The translations under genes were made by a program, and so were the position numbers. Under the pieces are notes generated by a model that saw only the letters and a list, made by a program, of their open reading frames with translations, searched no databases and had not been told where the DNA came from. Source: Firmicutes bacterium UBA2058 (GTDB lineage Bacteria > Bacillota > Clostridia > Tissierellales > Sedimentibacteraceae). From it: DNA of 64,000 nt. Every line of letters begins with the position of its first letter. Within the stretch, counting starts at the first letter, position 1. Shown piece by piece: positions 34,787 to 43,536 of the stretch. The stretch is from assembly GCA_002332905.1 (NCBI GenBank), contig DDAM01000023.1, positions 58,190 through 122,189 on the forward strand, in the 5' to 3' direction.

Positions 34787-36145
34787 ATGATATACAAAAG
34801 TAAAGAAAATAATTATAAAGTACTTAATTCTTTAGAAACTTTTTTTCAGTCATATTTAGTTGAGAGGGATATAGCAAAAACACTTTCTTTAGTTACAGAT
34901 GATGTATATAGCTTAGGAACTGGTGCACATGAAGTTGTCAACAACAAAAAAGAATTTGAAAATTTGCTTATTGAAGAAATAGAGGCTGAACCTTCACCTA
35001 TTGAATACAAAATTAGCAACTATACTGAAAAAGATATAGTCAATGGAGTTACTACTTGCATGTGCAATGTAACAGCAAGAGCTACAAGTTCAGATGGTAA
35101 TGTAATAGATTTTCTAACAAGGCTTACTGCTACATTTCGTTTATGTAGTAATGAGTATAAGGCTTGTAATTTTCATCTGTCATCAGCTACAGCTATACAA
35201 GAGGACAGAGAATTTTTTCCTCTAAGATTTAGCAATAATATTATAAATAAAATGAAGGTTGAATCACAAAAGAAGTTATCTGAATTAATAATGGAAAGTA
35301 TACCAGGTGGTGTAGTAGGTGGATATTTAGAGCCTAATTTTCCTTTATACGTGATTAATGATGAACTTCTTGGCTACTTAGGATATACATATGATGAATA
35401 CGTATATGATACAAAAGGATTAATATCTAACTCTATTCATCATGATGATTTGGATAGTGTAAATCAAGCCGTTGAGGAAGGTATTAAAAATTGTGAGGAA
35501 TATGAAGTTCGTTATCGTATGAAGAAAAAAGATGGCAGCTATATTTGGGTGTATGATAGAGGTAAAAAGATTATAAGTGAGGACGGAAGACCTGCAATTA
35601 TATGTATTATAATTGATATTTCTGAAACAGTAGAACTGCAAAATAAATTAATAAGAGAAGCCACATTAGATTCCTTGACTCAAGTGTACAATAGAAAAGA
35701 AGCAACTAAGCTAATAGAGCTAGATTTGAAAAAAAGTAAAAGTAGAGCTATCCTTCTAATGGATATAGATAACTTGAAAATTATAAATGACGCCTGTGGT
35801 CACTTAATAGGAGATGATGTTTTAGTTGCGTTAACATCTATTCTTAAAGCAAATACTAGGGAAAATGATATAATAGCAAGAGTAGGTGGAGATGAATTCA
35901 TCGTTTATCTTAAGAATATAAATAAAGAAGAAGATGTTTTAAATAAAGCAAACAAAATATGCAATGATTTTAAAGATTATTTTACAAAAGAATGTGAAAA
36001 TGCTAATCTAAGCATAAGCATTGGAGCAGTATTGTCAGAGCAGGAAAATGATAGTTTTATCAATTTATATAGACTTGCGGATATGGCTTTATATGATGTT
36101 AAATTTTCGTTAAAAGGAAACGTTAAAGTAACAACAATTTCATAG
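34787..36145 (+). CDS. Diguanylate cyclase with NTF2-like and PAS domains
   Basis: 452 aa, predicted cytoplasmic. Residues 1-135 resemble a SnoaL/NTF2-like fold (LETFFQSYLVERDIAKTLSLVT), 160-285 a PAS/PAC domain ending in a DIS segment, and 290-445 a GGDEF domain. The active motif GGDEF (367-371) is intact, and an RxxD inhibition site (R358-D361, REND) sits five residues before it, so the enzyme should make c-di-GMP under product inhibition. No EAL or HD-GYP domain. Start at the ATG behind AAGGAG; the nearby GTG is out of frame. It ends just before the second copy of the palindromic element. Confidence 0.9.
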   Translation: MIYKSKENNYKVLNSLETFFQSYLVERDIAKTLSLVTDDVYSLGTGAHEVVNNKKEFENLLIEEIEAEPSPIEYKISNYTEKDIVNGVTTCMCNVTARATSSDGNVIDFLTRLTATFRLCSNEYKACNFHLSSATAIQEDREFFPLRFSNNIINKMKVESQKKLSELIMESIPGGVVGGYLEPNFPLYVINDELLGYLGYTYDEYVYDTKGLISNSIHHDDLDSVNQAVEEGIKNCEEYEVRYRMKKKDGSYIWVYDRGKKIISEDGRPAIICIIIDISETVELQNKLIREATLDSLTQVYNRKEATKLIELDLKKSKSRAILLMDIDNLKIINDACGHLIGDDVLVALTSILKANTRENDIIARVGGDEFIVYLKNINKEEDVLNKANKICNDFKDYFTKECENANLSISIGAVLSEQENDSFINLYRLADMALYDVKFSLKGNVKVTTIS

Positions 36146-36149
36146 ATAT

Positions 36150-36744
36150 TATTCAGATAAATAGGAATTTAGCTACCGACTAAAGTCGGTTGTAAGCTTT
36201 GTAGACAAATAATTGCTTCGACTTACTTCTACTACGAATCTAAGGGAAGCAAAGCATATAAAAAACGTTTCTGATTCCGTGATTCGGTTTCCCTTGATTT
36301 TTATAAGGTTGGGAAAGCCTCATCAAGTCACATAAACGTTTTTTATACACTTCGCTATTTATAGCAACAGATACTTAAAGAAAAATAGAAAGAATTTTTC
36401 TTTAAGTATCTGCGTTTTTGGCAGAGCGGTCTACTAAGCTTGTTAGTCAACTAGAGGCGTGAAAGTTTAATAGAAGAACATGTCAATACAGTAGAAAATC
36501 AAATAAATGTTTTTTATTTTTTCTTTGATTTTCGATGCTATGGAGGCAAAAAATATAAAAAAAGTTTATGCGACTTCAACGAGATTTACCCTCCTTATAG
36601 AAATCAAGGTAAGTCTCGTTGCGGAGACAGAAACTTTTTTTATATTTATTGCTCACCTTTAATTCACAACTATAGTATGTCGAAGAAATAACTCTCTACT
36701 AAGATTTCACTTGCCAATATCTTAATTATTGCTACGATAAATTC
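36150..36744 (-). repeat. Large nested-palindrome repeat element, copy 2 (inverted)
   Basis: Reverse complement of the element at 29706-30300. The half next to 36744 is almost identical to the start of copy 1, while the other half is more diverged. The 17-18-bp stem lies at 36369-36386 with 36394-36411 and reads GATACTTAAAG where copy 1 has GATAACCAAAG, with matching changes in the other arm. It fills the gap between two convergent genes; its right end overlaps the stop codon of the tautomerase gene (TAAGAATTTA). An extra small hairpin ACCGACT/AGTCGGT lies at its left end. Confidence 0.88.
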
Positions 36745-36978
36745 TTAATAATCCTCCATCTTATAGCCTGGTTGTTTATATATGTTATCTTTTTTATCTT
36801 CAATATCTGTTTGATATACTTGTTTCCAAGCATCCTTGTTTATTTCTTCAATAGCTACAGATATGCTGTCCGAAGTACAGCCAAGAACATCAATCATAGC
36901 CTGTTCAATCTTTACTGCTAATTCCTGTCTAGTTTTTTCATCACGTCCAGGAAACATTTTAACAATAGCATGTGGCAT
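36745..36978 (-). CDS. 4-oxalocrotonate tautomerase-family protein, PptA-like
   Basis: 77 aa, with Pro2 (Pro1 after methionine removal) as the catalytic base of the tautomerase superfamily. The sequence opens MPHAIVKMFPGRDEKTRQEL, and SISVAIEEI, the Trp-containing DAWKQVYQ segment and the C-terminal KQPGY closely follow Escherichia coli PptA, which has the same length. It probably interconverts keto and enol forms of a small acid. It is the last gene of the operon that also encodes a racemase, an IlvD-like dehydratase and an ornithine-cyclodeaminase-like protein, so it may act on a keto acid from that pathway. SD TTGGAGGTGAG. Confidence 0.85.
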   Translation of the reverse strand: MPHAIVKMFPGRDEKTRQELAVKIEQAMIDVLGCTSDSISVAIEEINKDAWKQVYQTDIEDKKDNIYKQPGYKMEDY

Positions 36979-37004
36979 TTTTGCTCACCTCCAAATAAAT
37001 ATTA

Positions 37005-38033
37005 TTAGCCTAACAAAAATCCATATTTAAGCGGATCATTTTTATCAATTAAATAAGTTGAAATCCCAGTTATATACGCACTTCCAGTTATTTGAGGTAC
37101 AATAGCTTTGAATTCCCCTACTACCGTTTCTTCCTTAATAGTTCCTGTAAAGTGTGATCCTATTACGCTTTCTGTAATGATACTTTCTCCAACTGCTAGT
37201 TTACCTAATGAATAAAGCTTAACCAATAAAGAGCTTGTACCTGTTCCGCATGGTGAACGATCACATTGTCCGTCACCAAAAATTACAGTATTGCAAATAT
37301 CTGCGCCTTCGTGGTTAGACGGAACATAAAATTCGCAATGGTCTACAACTGTTATGTCAAGTATAGGGTGCTTTACATTTATCTCTTTATTTATTTTATT
37401 TAACAGCTTCATACCAAGAGTTGAAAATTTAGATACATTTTTAGCACCTATTTTAAAATCAAGCTGTGTTGCATCAACAAGTGCAAAGAAATTACCTGCA
37501 AAAACAATATCAAACTTGATGTCAGTTCCATCAATGTTTAATAAGTTATTTTCTTTATATATAAAACTTGGTACGTTAGTAATTGTAACCTCAGTAGCTT
37601 TTTTATTTTCAATTTTAACTCTTGTACGAATAATACCAGCAGGTGCATCGAGTATAACATCAGTATAGGGCTCAACCATAGGAACAAGTCCAGCCTCTAC
37701 ACATACAGTAGCAGTTCCAATTGTGCCATGACCGCACATGTTGAGATATTCACCTGTATCCATATATACAACACCAAAATCAGCTTCATCATTTACAGAC
37801 TCCATTAACACAGAACCAAACATATCTGCATGACCTCTTGGCTCGTGCATTAGTGCTGTACGTATATGTTGGCAGTTTTCCTCCAGGAATTTTTTCTTTT
37901 CAATCATTGTATTTCCTTCAATTTTAGGAAAACCTGATACTACAACTCTTGTGAATTGACCAAGAGTATGTGAATCAACAGTTGTAAATTGTTTTTCAAA
38001 ATCATTTGGATCTATTTTAATTTTAAGCTCCAT
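37005..38033 (-). CDS. Proline racemase/hydroxyproline epimerase-family protein
   Basis: 342 aa. The family core is visible: MHEPRGHADMFG (62-73), first catalytic cysteine C100 in NMCGHGTIG, and second C262 in DRSPCGTGTS. Having both cysteines points to a two-base racemase or epimerase, rather than a 3-hydroxyproline dehydratase, which has threonine in one place. The substrate may be proline, 4-hydroxyproline or a related imino acid. The ATG follows TGAGGTAATT, the end of a hairpin module string (38044-38147). Operon with the dehydratase and imino-acid reductase-like genes. Confidence 0.88.
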   Translation of the reverse strand: MELKIKIDPNDFEKQFTTVDSHTLGQFTRVVVSGFPKIEGNTMIEKKKFLEENCQHIRTALMHEPRGHADMFGSVLMESVNDEADFGVVYMDTGEYLNMCGHGTIGTATVCVEAGLVPMVEPYTDVILDAPAGIIRTRVKIENKKATEVTITNVPSFIYKENNLLNIDGTDIKFDIVFAGNFFALVDATQLDFKIGAKNVSKFSTLGMKLLNKINKEINVKHPILDITVVDHCEFYVPSNHEGADICNTVIFGDGQCDRSPCGTGTSSLLVKLYSLGKLAVGESIITESVIGSHFTGTIKEETVVGEFKAIVPQITGSAYITGISTYLIDKNDPLKYGFLLG

Positions 38034-38043
38034 AATTACCTCA

Positions 38044-38147
38044 CATTATGCCATTTTACGGCATTACAAGAATATTAGTGTAAAATGAATTTTACACTTG
38101 AAAAATCGTTTTTTGATTTTTCCATAGAGTGAACAAAGTTCACTTTT
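38044..38147 (-). repeat. String of four intra-operon hairpin modules (copy D)
   Basis: Between the dehydratase stop and the racemase ribosome site, in minus-strand order: AGTGAAC/GTTCACT (38128-38144), GAAAAATC/GATTTTTC (38100-38122, the module of copies A and B), AGTGTAAAAT/ATTTTACACT (38077-38098, 10 bp with a 2-nt loop), and ATGCC/GGCAT (38048-38064) followed by AATGTGAGGTAATTATG. The last module matches the one before the V-ATPase F gene. Confidence 0.8.
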
Positions 38148-39839
38148 TTACCAAGTTTGCATTGCTCCGCCTTCATCAGCAGGTTTACATGTAGCGGCAT
38201 AAAGTGCTAGGATTCCTTTAGTTGTTTTTGGCTCAGTTCTTACCCATCTTTTTCTGCGGTCATTGATTTCATCATTAGAAATTTCAACTTCAACAGTAGA
38301 CTTAGCTAAATCTACAACTACCATATCACCATTTTCAACAAGAGCGATTACGCCACCGTCCCAAGCCTCAGGTACTACGTGTCCAACTATAGCTCCATAG
38401 TTAAAGCCTGAGAAACGTGCATCAGTTACTAATCCAACACTAGTATGCAATCCGTGTGCAACCAATGCATCTGTAGATAACATCATTTCCTTCATACCAG
38501 GTGCACCTTTACAGCCCTCATAACGTATTACAATAACATCGCCAGGTACGATATCTCCTCTTTGTATTGCTGCATAAGCATCAGAATCATTATCATAGCA
38601 TTTTGCTGGACCTCTGAAGTATTTCATACTGTCTGGAACTCCTGTTGGTCGAATAATCGCACCGTTTGGTGATAGATTTCCTCTAAGTACCTTTAATCCT
38701 GGTTCATTAAACAATGGATTATCTAAGCTTCTAATTATATCAGAGCTAACTGCTTTAACATTTTTAAGTAAATCCTTCCATGAGTTGCCAAGAAGAGTAG
38801 GTACATTAGTATGGAGTTTACTTTCAAGCATTTTCATAACAACAGGCATACCACCTGCATGATAGAAGTCAACTACTGTATATGGTCCGCTTGGTATAAC
38901 TCCTGTAATACAAGGAATTTCTTTTGCTAAATCATCAAAGTCTTGCATTGTTATATTTAGGTCAAGTTCTCTTGCAATAGCCAATATATGCAATACAGCA
39001 TTTGTTGAACCCGCAATAGCCATATCAACCATAATTGCATTTAACAGCGTTTCTCTTGTAATTAAGTCTGATGGCTTTACATTTCTTTTTGCTAATTCTA
39101 CTATAAATTCACCAGCTTCTCTTGACTTTCTAAGCTTTAAATTGTCTGACGCCGGAATATTGGCAGTTCCAGGTAATACTAAATTCATTACCTCACCTAG
39201 CATTTGCATAGTGTTTGCAGTTCCCATTGAAGGACAAGCGCCAAATGAAGGACAAACATACTCTTCAAGTTCTTCAAGCTTTTCTAATTCTCTTTTATAT
39301 TCAGGATCATTTTTATCAATATTGTCTTTTTGTAGCTTTAATGTAGCTACGTCTAGTTCAGCCTCTACAATTTTCTTTCCACAATAATGTCCTGATGACA
39401 TACATCCGCCTGTTACAACTATCACTGGAAGGTTGACACGTGCTGCTCCAAGGTAAGCTCCTGCAATGATATTGTCACAAGATGCTACTAATACTAACGC
39501 ATCAAAGTTGTGTACTTTTGCTACAAATTCTATAGCCATTGCAACTGCATCTCTGCCTGCAAGTTCATATTTTAATTCTTCTGCTCCGTTAGCAACATTT
39601 CCACAAGTTGCTGGGATACCAAATTCAAATGGTATTCCTCCACCTGCCCAAACTCCTTGCTTCACTACCTCTGCGATTTGGCGTAAATGAGCGCTTCCAG
39701 GTGAACCCTCCATAAATGAATTTGCTATTCCTATATGCGGTTTAGTTTTAATATCTCTATCACCAAAACCTGAAGCCTTTAGCATAGTACGACGGTGTGT
39801 AGCAGCAGGTCCGCTCCAATAAGATCTAGTTAAGTCCAT
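38148..39839 (-). CDS. IlvD/Edd-family dehydratase
   Basis: 563 aa, the size of dihydroxy-acid dehydratases. Family landmarks are visible: the iron-sulfur-region cysteines in ASCDN and SFGACPSMGTANTM, DMAIAGSTNAVLH, and the C-terminal VTDARFSG. It dehydrates a vicinal diol acid to a 2-keto-3-deoxy acid with an iron-sulfur cluster. The operon (imino-acid reductase-like, racemase, tautomerase) and the absence of other ilv genes argue for a catabolic sugar acid or dihydroxylated imino acid rather than branched-chain amino acid synthesis. SD AAGGAGAGA before the ATG. Confidence 0.85.
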   Translation of the reverse strand: MDLTRSYWSGPAATHRRTMLKASGFGDRDIKTKPHIGIANSFMEGSPGSAHLRQIAEVVKQGVWAGGGIPFEFGIPATCGNVANGAEELKYELAGRDAVAMAIEFVAKVHNFDALVLVASCDNIIAGAYLGAARVNLPVIVVTGGCMSSGHYCGKKIVEAELDVATLKLQKDNIDKNDPEYKRELEKLEELEEYVCPSFGACPSMGTANTMQMLGEVMNLVLPGTANIPASDNLKLRKSREAGEFIVELAKRNVKPSDLITRETLLNAIMVDMAIAGSTNAVLHILAIARELDLNITMQDFDDLAKEIPCITGVIPSGPYTVVDFYHAGGMPVVMKMLESKLHTNVPTLLGNSWKDLLKNVKAVSSDIIRSLDNPLFNEPGLKVLRGNLSPNGAIIRPTGVPDSMKYFRGPAKCYDNDSDAYAAIQRGDIVPGDVIVIRYEGCKGAPGMKEMMLSTDALVAHGLHTSVGLVTDARFSGFNYGAIVGHVVPEAWDGGVIALVENGDMVVVDLAKSTVEVEISNDEINDRRKRWVRTEPKTTKGILALYAATCKPADEGGAMQTW

Positions 39840-39864
39840 AATTATCTCTCCTTTTAATAAATAT

Positions 39865-40821
39865 TTATTCTAATTCAATTCCTATTCCCAGTTTCTTAGC
39901 TTTATAATAAATGTAATCGGCAACAGTAATATCAAAAAGTGCCATTCCAACAGATTTATAAAATGTTGTTCCGTCAACATTTATTTCTTTGTCTAAATAT
40001 TTACCAAGTGTATGTATTTGATTTTCTTTAATCCAGCCTTCACGAAGAGGATTAATTAAATCTCCCGTTTCTTCCTTTGCAAATTCAACATCAATGAAAA
40101 TGTCATCAACTATTTCTAATAATGCTTGCGGATATTCTTGCATAGTAGGCTTATAAGAACCAATACCGATAAAATGCTTTCCTCTTAATAAGTCAGCATC
40201 ATTTGGAAGTACTGGCTTTGGAGAGGTAGTTACAGTGACAATTACCTCTGAATTATTTAATAATTCCTCTGTTGAATCCGCAACTCTTATTGATACATTT
40301 GGCAGTGCATTCTCAAGTCGTTTTTTAAATTCCTCTGCTTTATCCTTAAAAATATCAAATACTGTAATTTGCTTAATGTTTCTGATTTTACACGCATACA
40401 AGCATTGATAGTAGCCTTGAATTCCTGTGCCAACAATTCCTAGTGTTGTTACATTTTTAGGAGTTGTGTGCTTTATTCCGCATGAACCAACAGCTCCTGT
40501 TCTATATGCTGTTAATGTGGAGCCCTCCATTATGCAGTTTATTTTACCAGTTTGTACATCGTTTAACAGCATAACACCTTGTATTGTAGGAATTCCTTTT
40601 TGGGCGTTTTCTACATATAAAGTTAGTATTTTTGTTCCCTTTACTTCATCAGTAAAGCAAGGCATGTATAAATAGGTTTCTTTATCTTTTCTATTAACTG
40701 TTATACGATCAGGCTGCATAAAGTTTCCTGTTTCGTATAAAAGCATTGCACTTTCAATAATTTCAACAACTTCCTCGTGGTTGATAACTTTTTCAATATC
40801 ATTACTGCTTAAATATAGCAT
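39865..40821 (-). CDS. Ornithine cyclodeaminase/mu-crystallin-family protein
   Basis: 318 aa. NAD(P)-binding motif GIVGTGIQG (128-136) after the conserved AYRTGAVG segment and before the Rossmann domain. The family includes ornithine cyclodeaminase and the imine reductases for pyrroline-2-carboxylate and piperideine-2-carboxylate. Next to a proline racemase-like gene, an imino-acid reductase role is the more likely. The start is set at the ATG (40821) behind AGAGGTGATAGTA; an upstream GTG overlaps that site. First gene of the four-gene operon; promoter and inverted repeat at 40845-40900. Confidence 0.85.
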   Translation of the reverse strand: MLYLSSNDIEKVINHEEVVEIIESAMLLYETGNFMQPDRITVNRKDKETYLYMPCFTDEVKGTKILTLYVENAQKGIPTIQGVMLLNDVQTGKINCIMEGSTLTAYRTGAVGSCGIKHTTPKNVTTLGIVGTGIQGYYQCLYACKIRNIKQITVFDIFKDKAEEFKKRLENALPNVSIRVADSTEELLNNSEVIVTVTTSPKPVLPNDADLLRGKHFIGIGSYKPTMQEYPQALLEIVDDIFIDVEFAKEETGDLINPLREGWIKENQIHTLGKYLDKEINVDGTTFYKSVGMALFDITVADYIYYKAKKLGIGIELE

Positions 40822-40844
40822 TACTATCACCTCTTTGTTTTTAG

Positions 40845-40900
40845 TAGTTACTCACGGTAACTATTAAAAACAATTTTATCACAAAAAAATTTTTTGTCAA
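40845..40900 (-). promoter_or_regulatory. Promoter and candidate TrmB-regulator operator for the imino-acid operon
   Basis: Minus-strand TTGACA (40900-40895), 16-nt spacer, TAAAAT (40878-40873). The inverted repeat TAGTTAC-N5-GTAACTA (40845-40863) lies just downstream of the start site, between promoter and ribosome site, a typical repressor position. Confidence 0.7.
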
Positions 40901-40941
40901 TTTCTATATGATGGCTTTTTATATTTAATAATATTGTAAAT

Positions 40942-40985
40942 AAAAATAAGAGACATATTAATATTTAAATATGTCTCTTATTTTT
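40942..40985 (-). terminator. Terminator overlapping the 3' end of the trmB-type gene
   Basis: Perfect 17-bp stem AAAAATAAGAGACATAT with its complement (40942-40958 and 40969-40985), 10-nt loop. The 5' arm on the transcribed strand encodes the last residues KIRDIF of the regulator, and the loop contains its stop codon region. Confidence 0.85.
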
Positions 40986-41764
40986 GACATATGAGGTCCA
41001 AATATATCTTTAGTGTTTTGATCAAGATTTTTTAGTATATTTGCTGTATATGCGTCGTGAACAATATATTCTCTTGCTAAAAACACCATTGGTTCAAACT
41101 GTGTGGTTAAAGCACTTGCAAGTGTATGATTGTAAATAGTGCTCATCATCATGTTATTGCCATTGCTTACGATATTAATCCATCTTGATTTCATTTCCGC
41201 AAGTTTTTCAGTTTCAAAATAATGTGCATAGTACCTATTAAATGGCATTTCATAATTTCCTGTTTCACTGAAAAGAATGAGTATAAAGTTTACTATTCTT
41301 TCCTGTGCAGCCTTCAATAATTCCATAAGTTCATTATCTATATCTTCTTTCCAAATTTGAATCAGCAGTTCACTTTGTGCATTTTTAATTAAGTTTTTGG
41401 CTTTTATTATTACGTTATCATAACCATCAATATTCCAAATTTCATTATGGTCAAATGTACTCGTATTATGCTGGTTTAGTGATTGTTTTAAACTAATCAT
41501 ATCTTTATTTAAACTGTCTGATAACATATTAATAAATTCATCTACAGGTATTGCTGTATATAAAACCTGATTATTTATTGTTTTTTGAATCAATCCTTTT
41601 TTTAGCAATGATTCTAGAGTATTGTAAACTTTAGACCTTGGTACTGAAGACATTTTGCTTATTTCATATCCTGTAGATTTTCCGATTTCTAATAAAGCTA
41701 TATAAACCTTTGTCTCATACTCCGTAAAATTATATTTTTTCATTAAATTAATAATATATTCCAT
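40958..41764 (-). CDS. TrmB-family transcriptional regulator
   Basis: 268 aa. The N-terminal winged helix (about 5-75) shows NFTEYETKVYIALLEIGKST and SSVPRSKVYNTLESLLKKGLI, and the C-terminal TrmB effector-binding domain (about 105-260) has a phospholipase-D-like fold pattern. It lies upstream of, and in line with, the imino-acid operon and probably controls it via the TAGTTAC palindrome. TrmB proteins usually bind sugars, which would fit a sugar-acid substrate for the IlvD-like enzyme, but ligand prediction is unsafe. ATG behind AAAGGTG. Confidence 0.88.
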   Translation of the reverse strand: MEYIINLMKKYNFTEYETKVYIALLEIGKSTGYEISKMSSVPRSKVYNTLESLLKKGLIQKTINNQVLYTAIPVDEFINMLSDSLNKDMISLKQSLNQHNTSTFDHNEIWNIDGYDNVIIKAKNLIKNAQSELLIQIWKEDIDNELMELLKAAQERIVNFILILFSETGNYEMPFNRYYAHYFETEKLAEMKSRWINIVSNGNNMMMSTIYNHTLASALTTQFEPMVFLAREYIVHDAYTANILKNLDQNTKDIFGPHMSKIRDIFKY

Positions 41765-42124
41765 TCTTTTTCACCTTTCTAAAACGAAAAATTGTATACC
41801 TTGATTATTATGTTAATTTTACAGTATTTTAATATATTAAGCAAATCAATTAATAAAATTATTATCAATATTGAAACAGTTTTAAATTAAATAAAATAGC
41901 TTAATTAGCATATAATAATTTTGTGTTTTTAAATAAGAAATATAGTATTTTATTATATTTATACAAAATTATAATAATTAAACGGACTAAATTAATGTTT
42001 TATGTAAAATTATTAAAAAATATTATTGCAAAAAAACAGAAGTAGGAGTAGTATATAGTATATTTTTACAAATTACATCCGAAATATATTTTAAGAGTAT
42101 ATTTCGAATAATTGAGGTGATATT
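41765..42124 (+). promoter_or_regulatory. Divergent intergenic region with V-ATPase promoter and leader hairpin
   Basis: Candidate sigma-A promoter TTGCAA (42026-42031), 17-nt spacer, TAGTAT (42049-42054). The leader from about 42061 contains the stem CGAAATATA/TATATTTCG (about 42080-42107) just before the GAGGTG ribosome site of the first V-ATPase gene. The rest is AT-rich without clear features. Confidence 0.55.
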
Positions 42125-42481
42125 TTGAAAGATATTATAGAACAAATTATTGAAATTGATTCATTAGCATTTGAAAATAAAAAAAAGAATGAGGAATATT
42201 TAAAAAATAAACGACAAGAATATGAAAATAAATTAGTGGAGTATAGACAATCTATGTTTGAAAACGCTAAGATTGAGTCGGAAAAAATAGTATCGCAGAT
42301 ATCTGATGTAGATTACAATAAATCTTCTGAGGATAAAATAACGAGTATTAATTCTAAGATAGAAAAAAAATACGTTCAAATAGAAGAGGACATGGTAAAA
42401 ATAATATTTAATAAGCTTTTTACAAAAAATACAGAGTATTCTCTGGGTGCAACGCACACTTTGAATACCTTGGAGAATTAA
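42125..42481 (+). CDS. V-type ATPase peripheral stalk subunit G/H (NtpF/AhaH-like)
   Basis: 118 aa, highly charged and helical (residues 15-60 rich in K and E), as expected of the stalk subunit that pairs with subunit E in a heterodimeric coiled coil. Sequence identity to the family is weak, so the call rests on composition, size and its place at the head of the V-ATPase operon. The start is a TTG behind TTGAGGTGATA. The stop lies one base before the next ATG. Confidence 0.75.
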   Translation: MKDIIEQIIEIDSLAFENKKKNEEYLKNKRQEYENKLVEYRQSMFENAKIESEKIVSQISDVDYNKSSEDKITSINSKIEKKYVQIEEDMVKIIFNKLFTKNTEYSLGATHTLNTLEN

Positions 42482-42482
42482 T

Positions 42483-43520
42483 ATGAACCCATACGTTGCA
42501 TATGATGCAGTTAGTACTAAGGTTAAGTCAAAAAGAGGTCGGCTTTTAGATAAGAAAGATTGGGATAATATATTAGATTGTACTAGTGTTGAACAGGTTA
42601 CAAACTTGCTTAAAGATAGACCTGAGCTTGCGGAAATTATAAAAGAAGCTGATAGTGACCATATTCATAGAGATGATTTGGAAACAATATTAGGCAGATT
42701 TAGGGTATCTGAGATAGAGGATATACTTCACTATTTTTCTGGACCATATAAATCATTTTTACAAACAGTGCTATTTGAATTTGAAATAGCAGATTTAATA
42801 TTGATTATTAGAAAAGTAGCTCAAAACGAAAGCATGGGTAATATAAAAAAACATTTTATTCATTCTGAAAATTATTCTGAACTTTCCTATGATAAGCTTA
42901 TTGCATCTTCAAATATTACAGACCTTATTGAAAATTTAAAAGATAGCTCTTATTATAGTAAATTTAGATCTTTAAGTAATGAAGACATAATTAAAAGAGA
43001 ATTTCATATTGAAATGAAATTGCAAATTCATTTATATAATTTATTACTTAAAAAATCTAAAAAGCTTAGCACCAGTGACATGGAAGAAGTTGAAGATATA
43101 TTAGGAGTTAAAATTGATTTTGCTAATGTTCAATGGATATATAGAGCTATGAAATATTTTAATATTTCACCTGAGGAGATATTAATATATTGTTTACCGG
43201 GAGGAAAAAGGATATCTTATCCAAGGTTAAAAAAATTATGCTATGCAAAATCAATTGAAGAAGTAAAATCATTATCAAAAAATTATTTAAAATACAATAT
43301 ATTTACCTCGCCGGATGATAGTGAGATTGATATAAAGATAGATAGTTATATTTACAATTACCTAGATAAAAAAGATATGAACAAAAAGACTATAGGGACT
43401 GCGCTGGCTTATTTCTATATGAACAGTATAATTGTTAAAGACCTTATAGCCGTAACAGAAGGTATAAAATATCAATTACCAAAAGAAAAATTAAAAAAAT
43501 ATTTAGTTCATGCTATATAG
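42483..43520 (+). CDS. ntpC: V-type ATPase subunit C
   Basis: 345 aa helical protein of the vacuolar/archaeal subunit C (d) family, which sits as a funnel on the membrane rotor ring and links it to the central stalk. YVAYDAVSTKVKSKRGRLL at the N-terminus and the three-fold weakly repeated helical pattern agree with NtpC. It starts one base after the preceding stop. Order in the operon (before the I subunit gene) differs from Enterococcus, where C follows E. Confidence 0.88.
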   Translation: MNPYVAYDAVSTKVKSKRGRLLDKKDWDNILDCTSVEQVTNLLKDRPELAEIIKEADSDHIHRDDLETILGRFRVSEIEDILHYFSGPYKSFLQTVLFEFEIADLILIIRKVAQNESMGNIKKHFIHSENYSELSYDKLIASSNITDLIENLKDSSYYSKFRSLSNEDIIKREFHIEMKLQIHLYNLLLKKSKKLSTSDMEEVEDILGVKIDFANVQWIYRAMKYFNISPEEILIYCLPGGKRISYPRLKKLCYAKSIEEVKSLSKNYLKYNIFTSPDDSEIDIKIDSYIYNYLDKKDMNKKTIGTALAYFYMNSIIVKDLIAVTEGIKYQLPKEKLKKYLVHAI

Positions 43521-43536
43521 AAACGGAGGGGAGAAA

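Noticed and set aside
29706..36744. The two inverted elements as ends of a composite transposon
   Set aside because: No transposase or recombinase gene lies between them, and a third copy stands alone at 63.7 kb.
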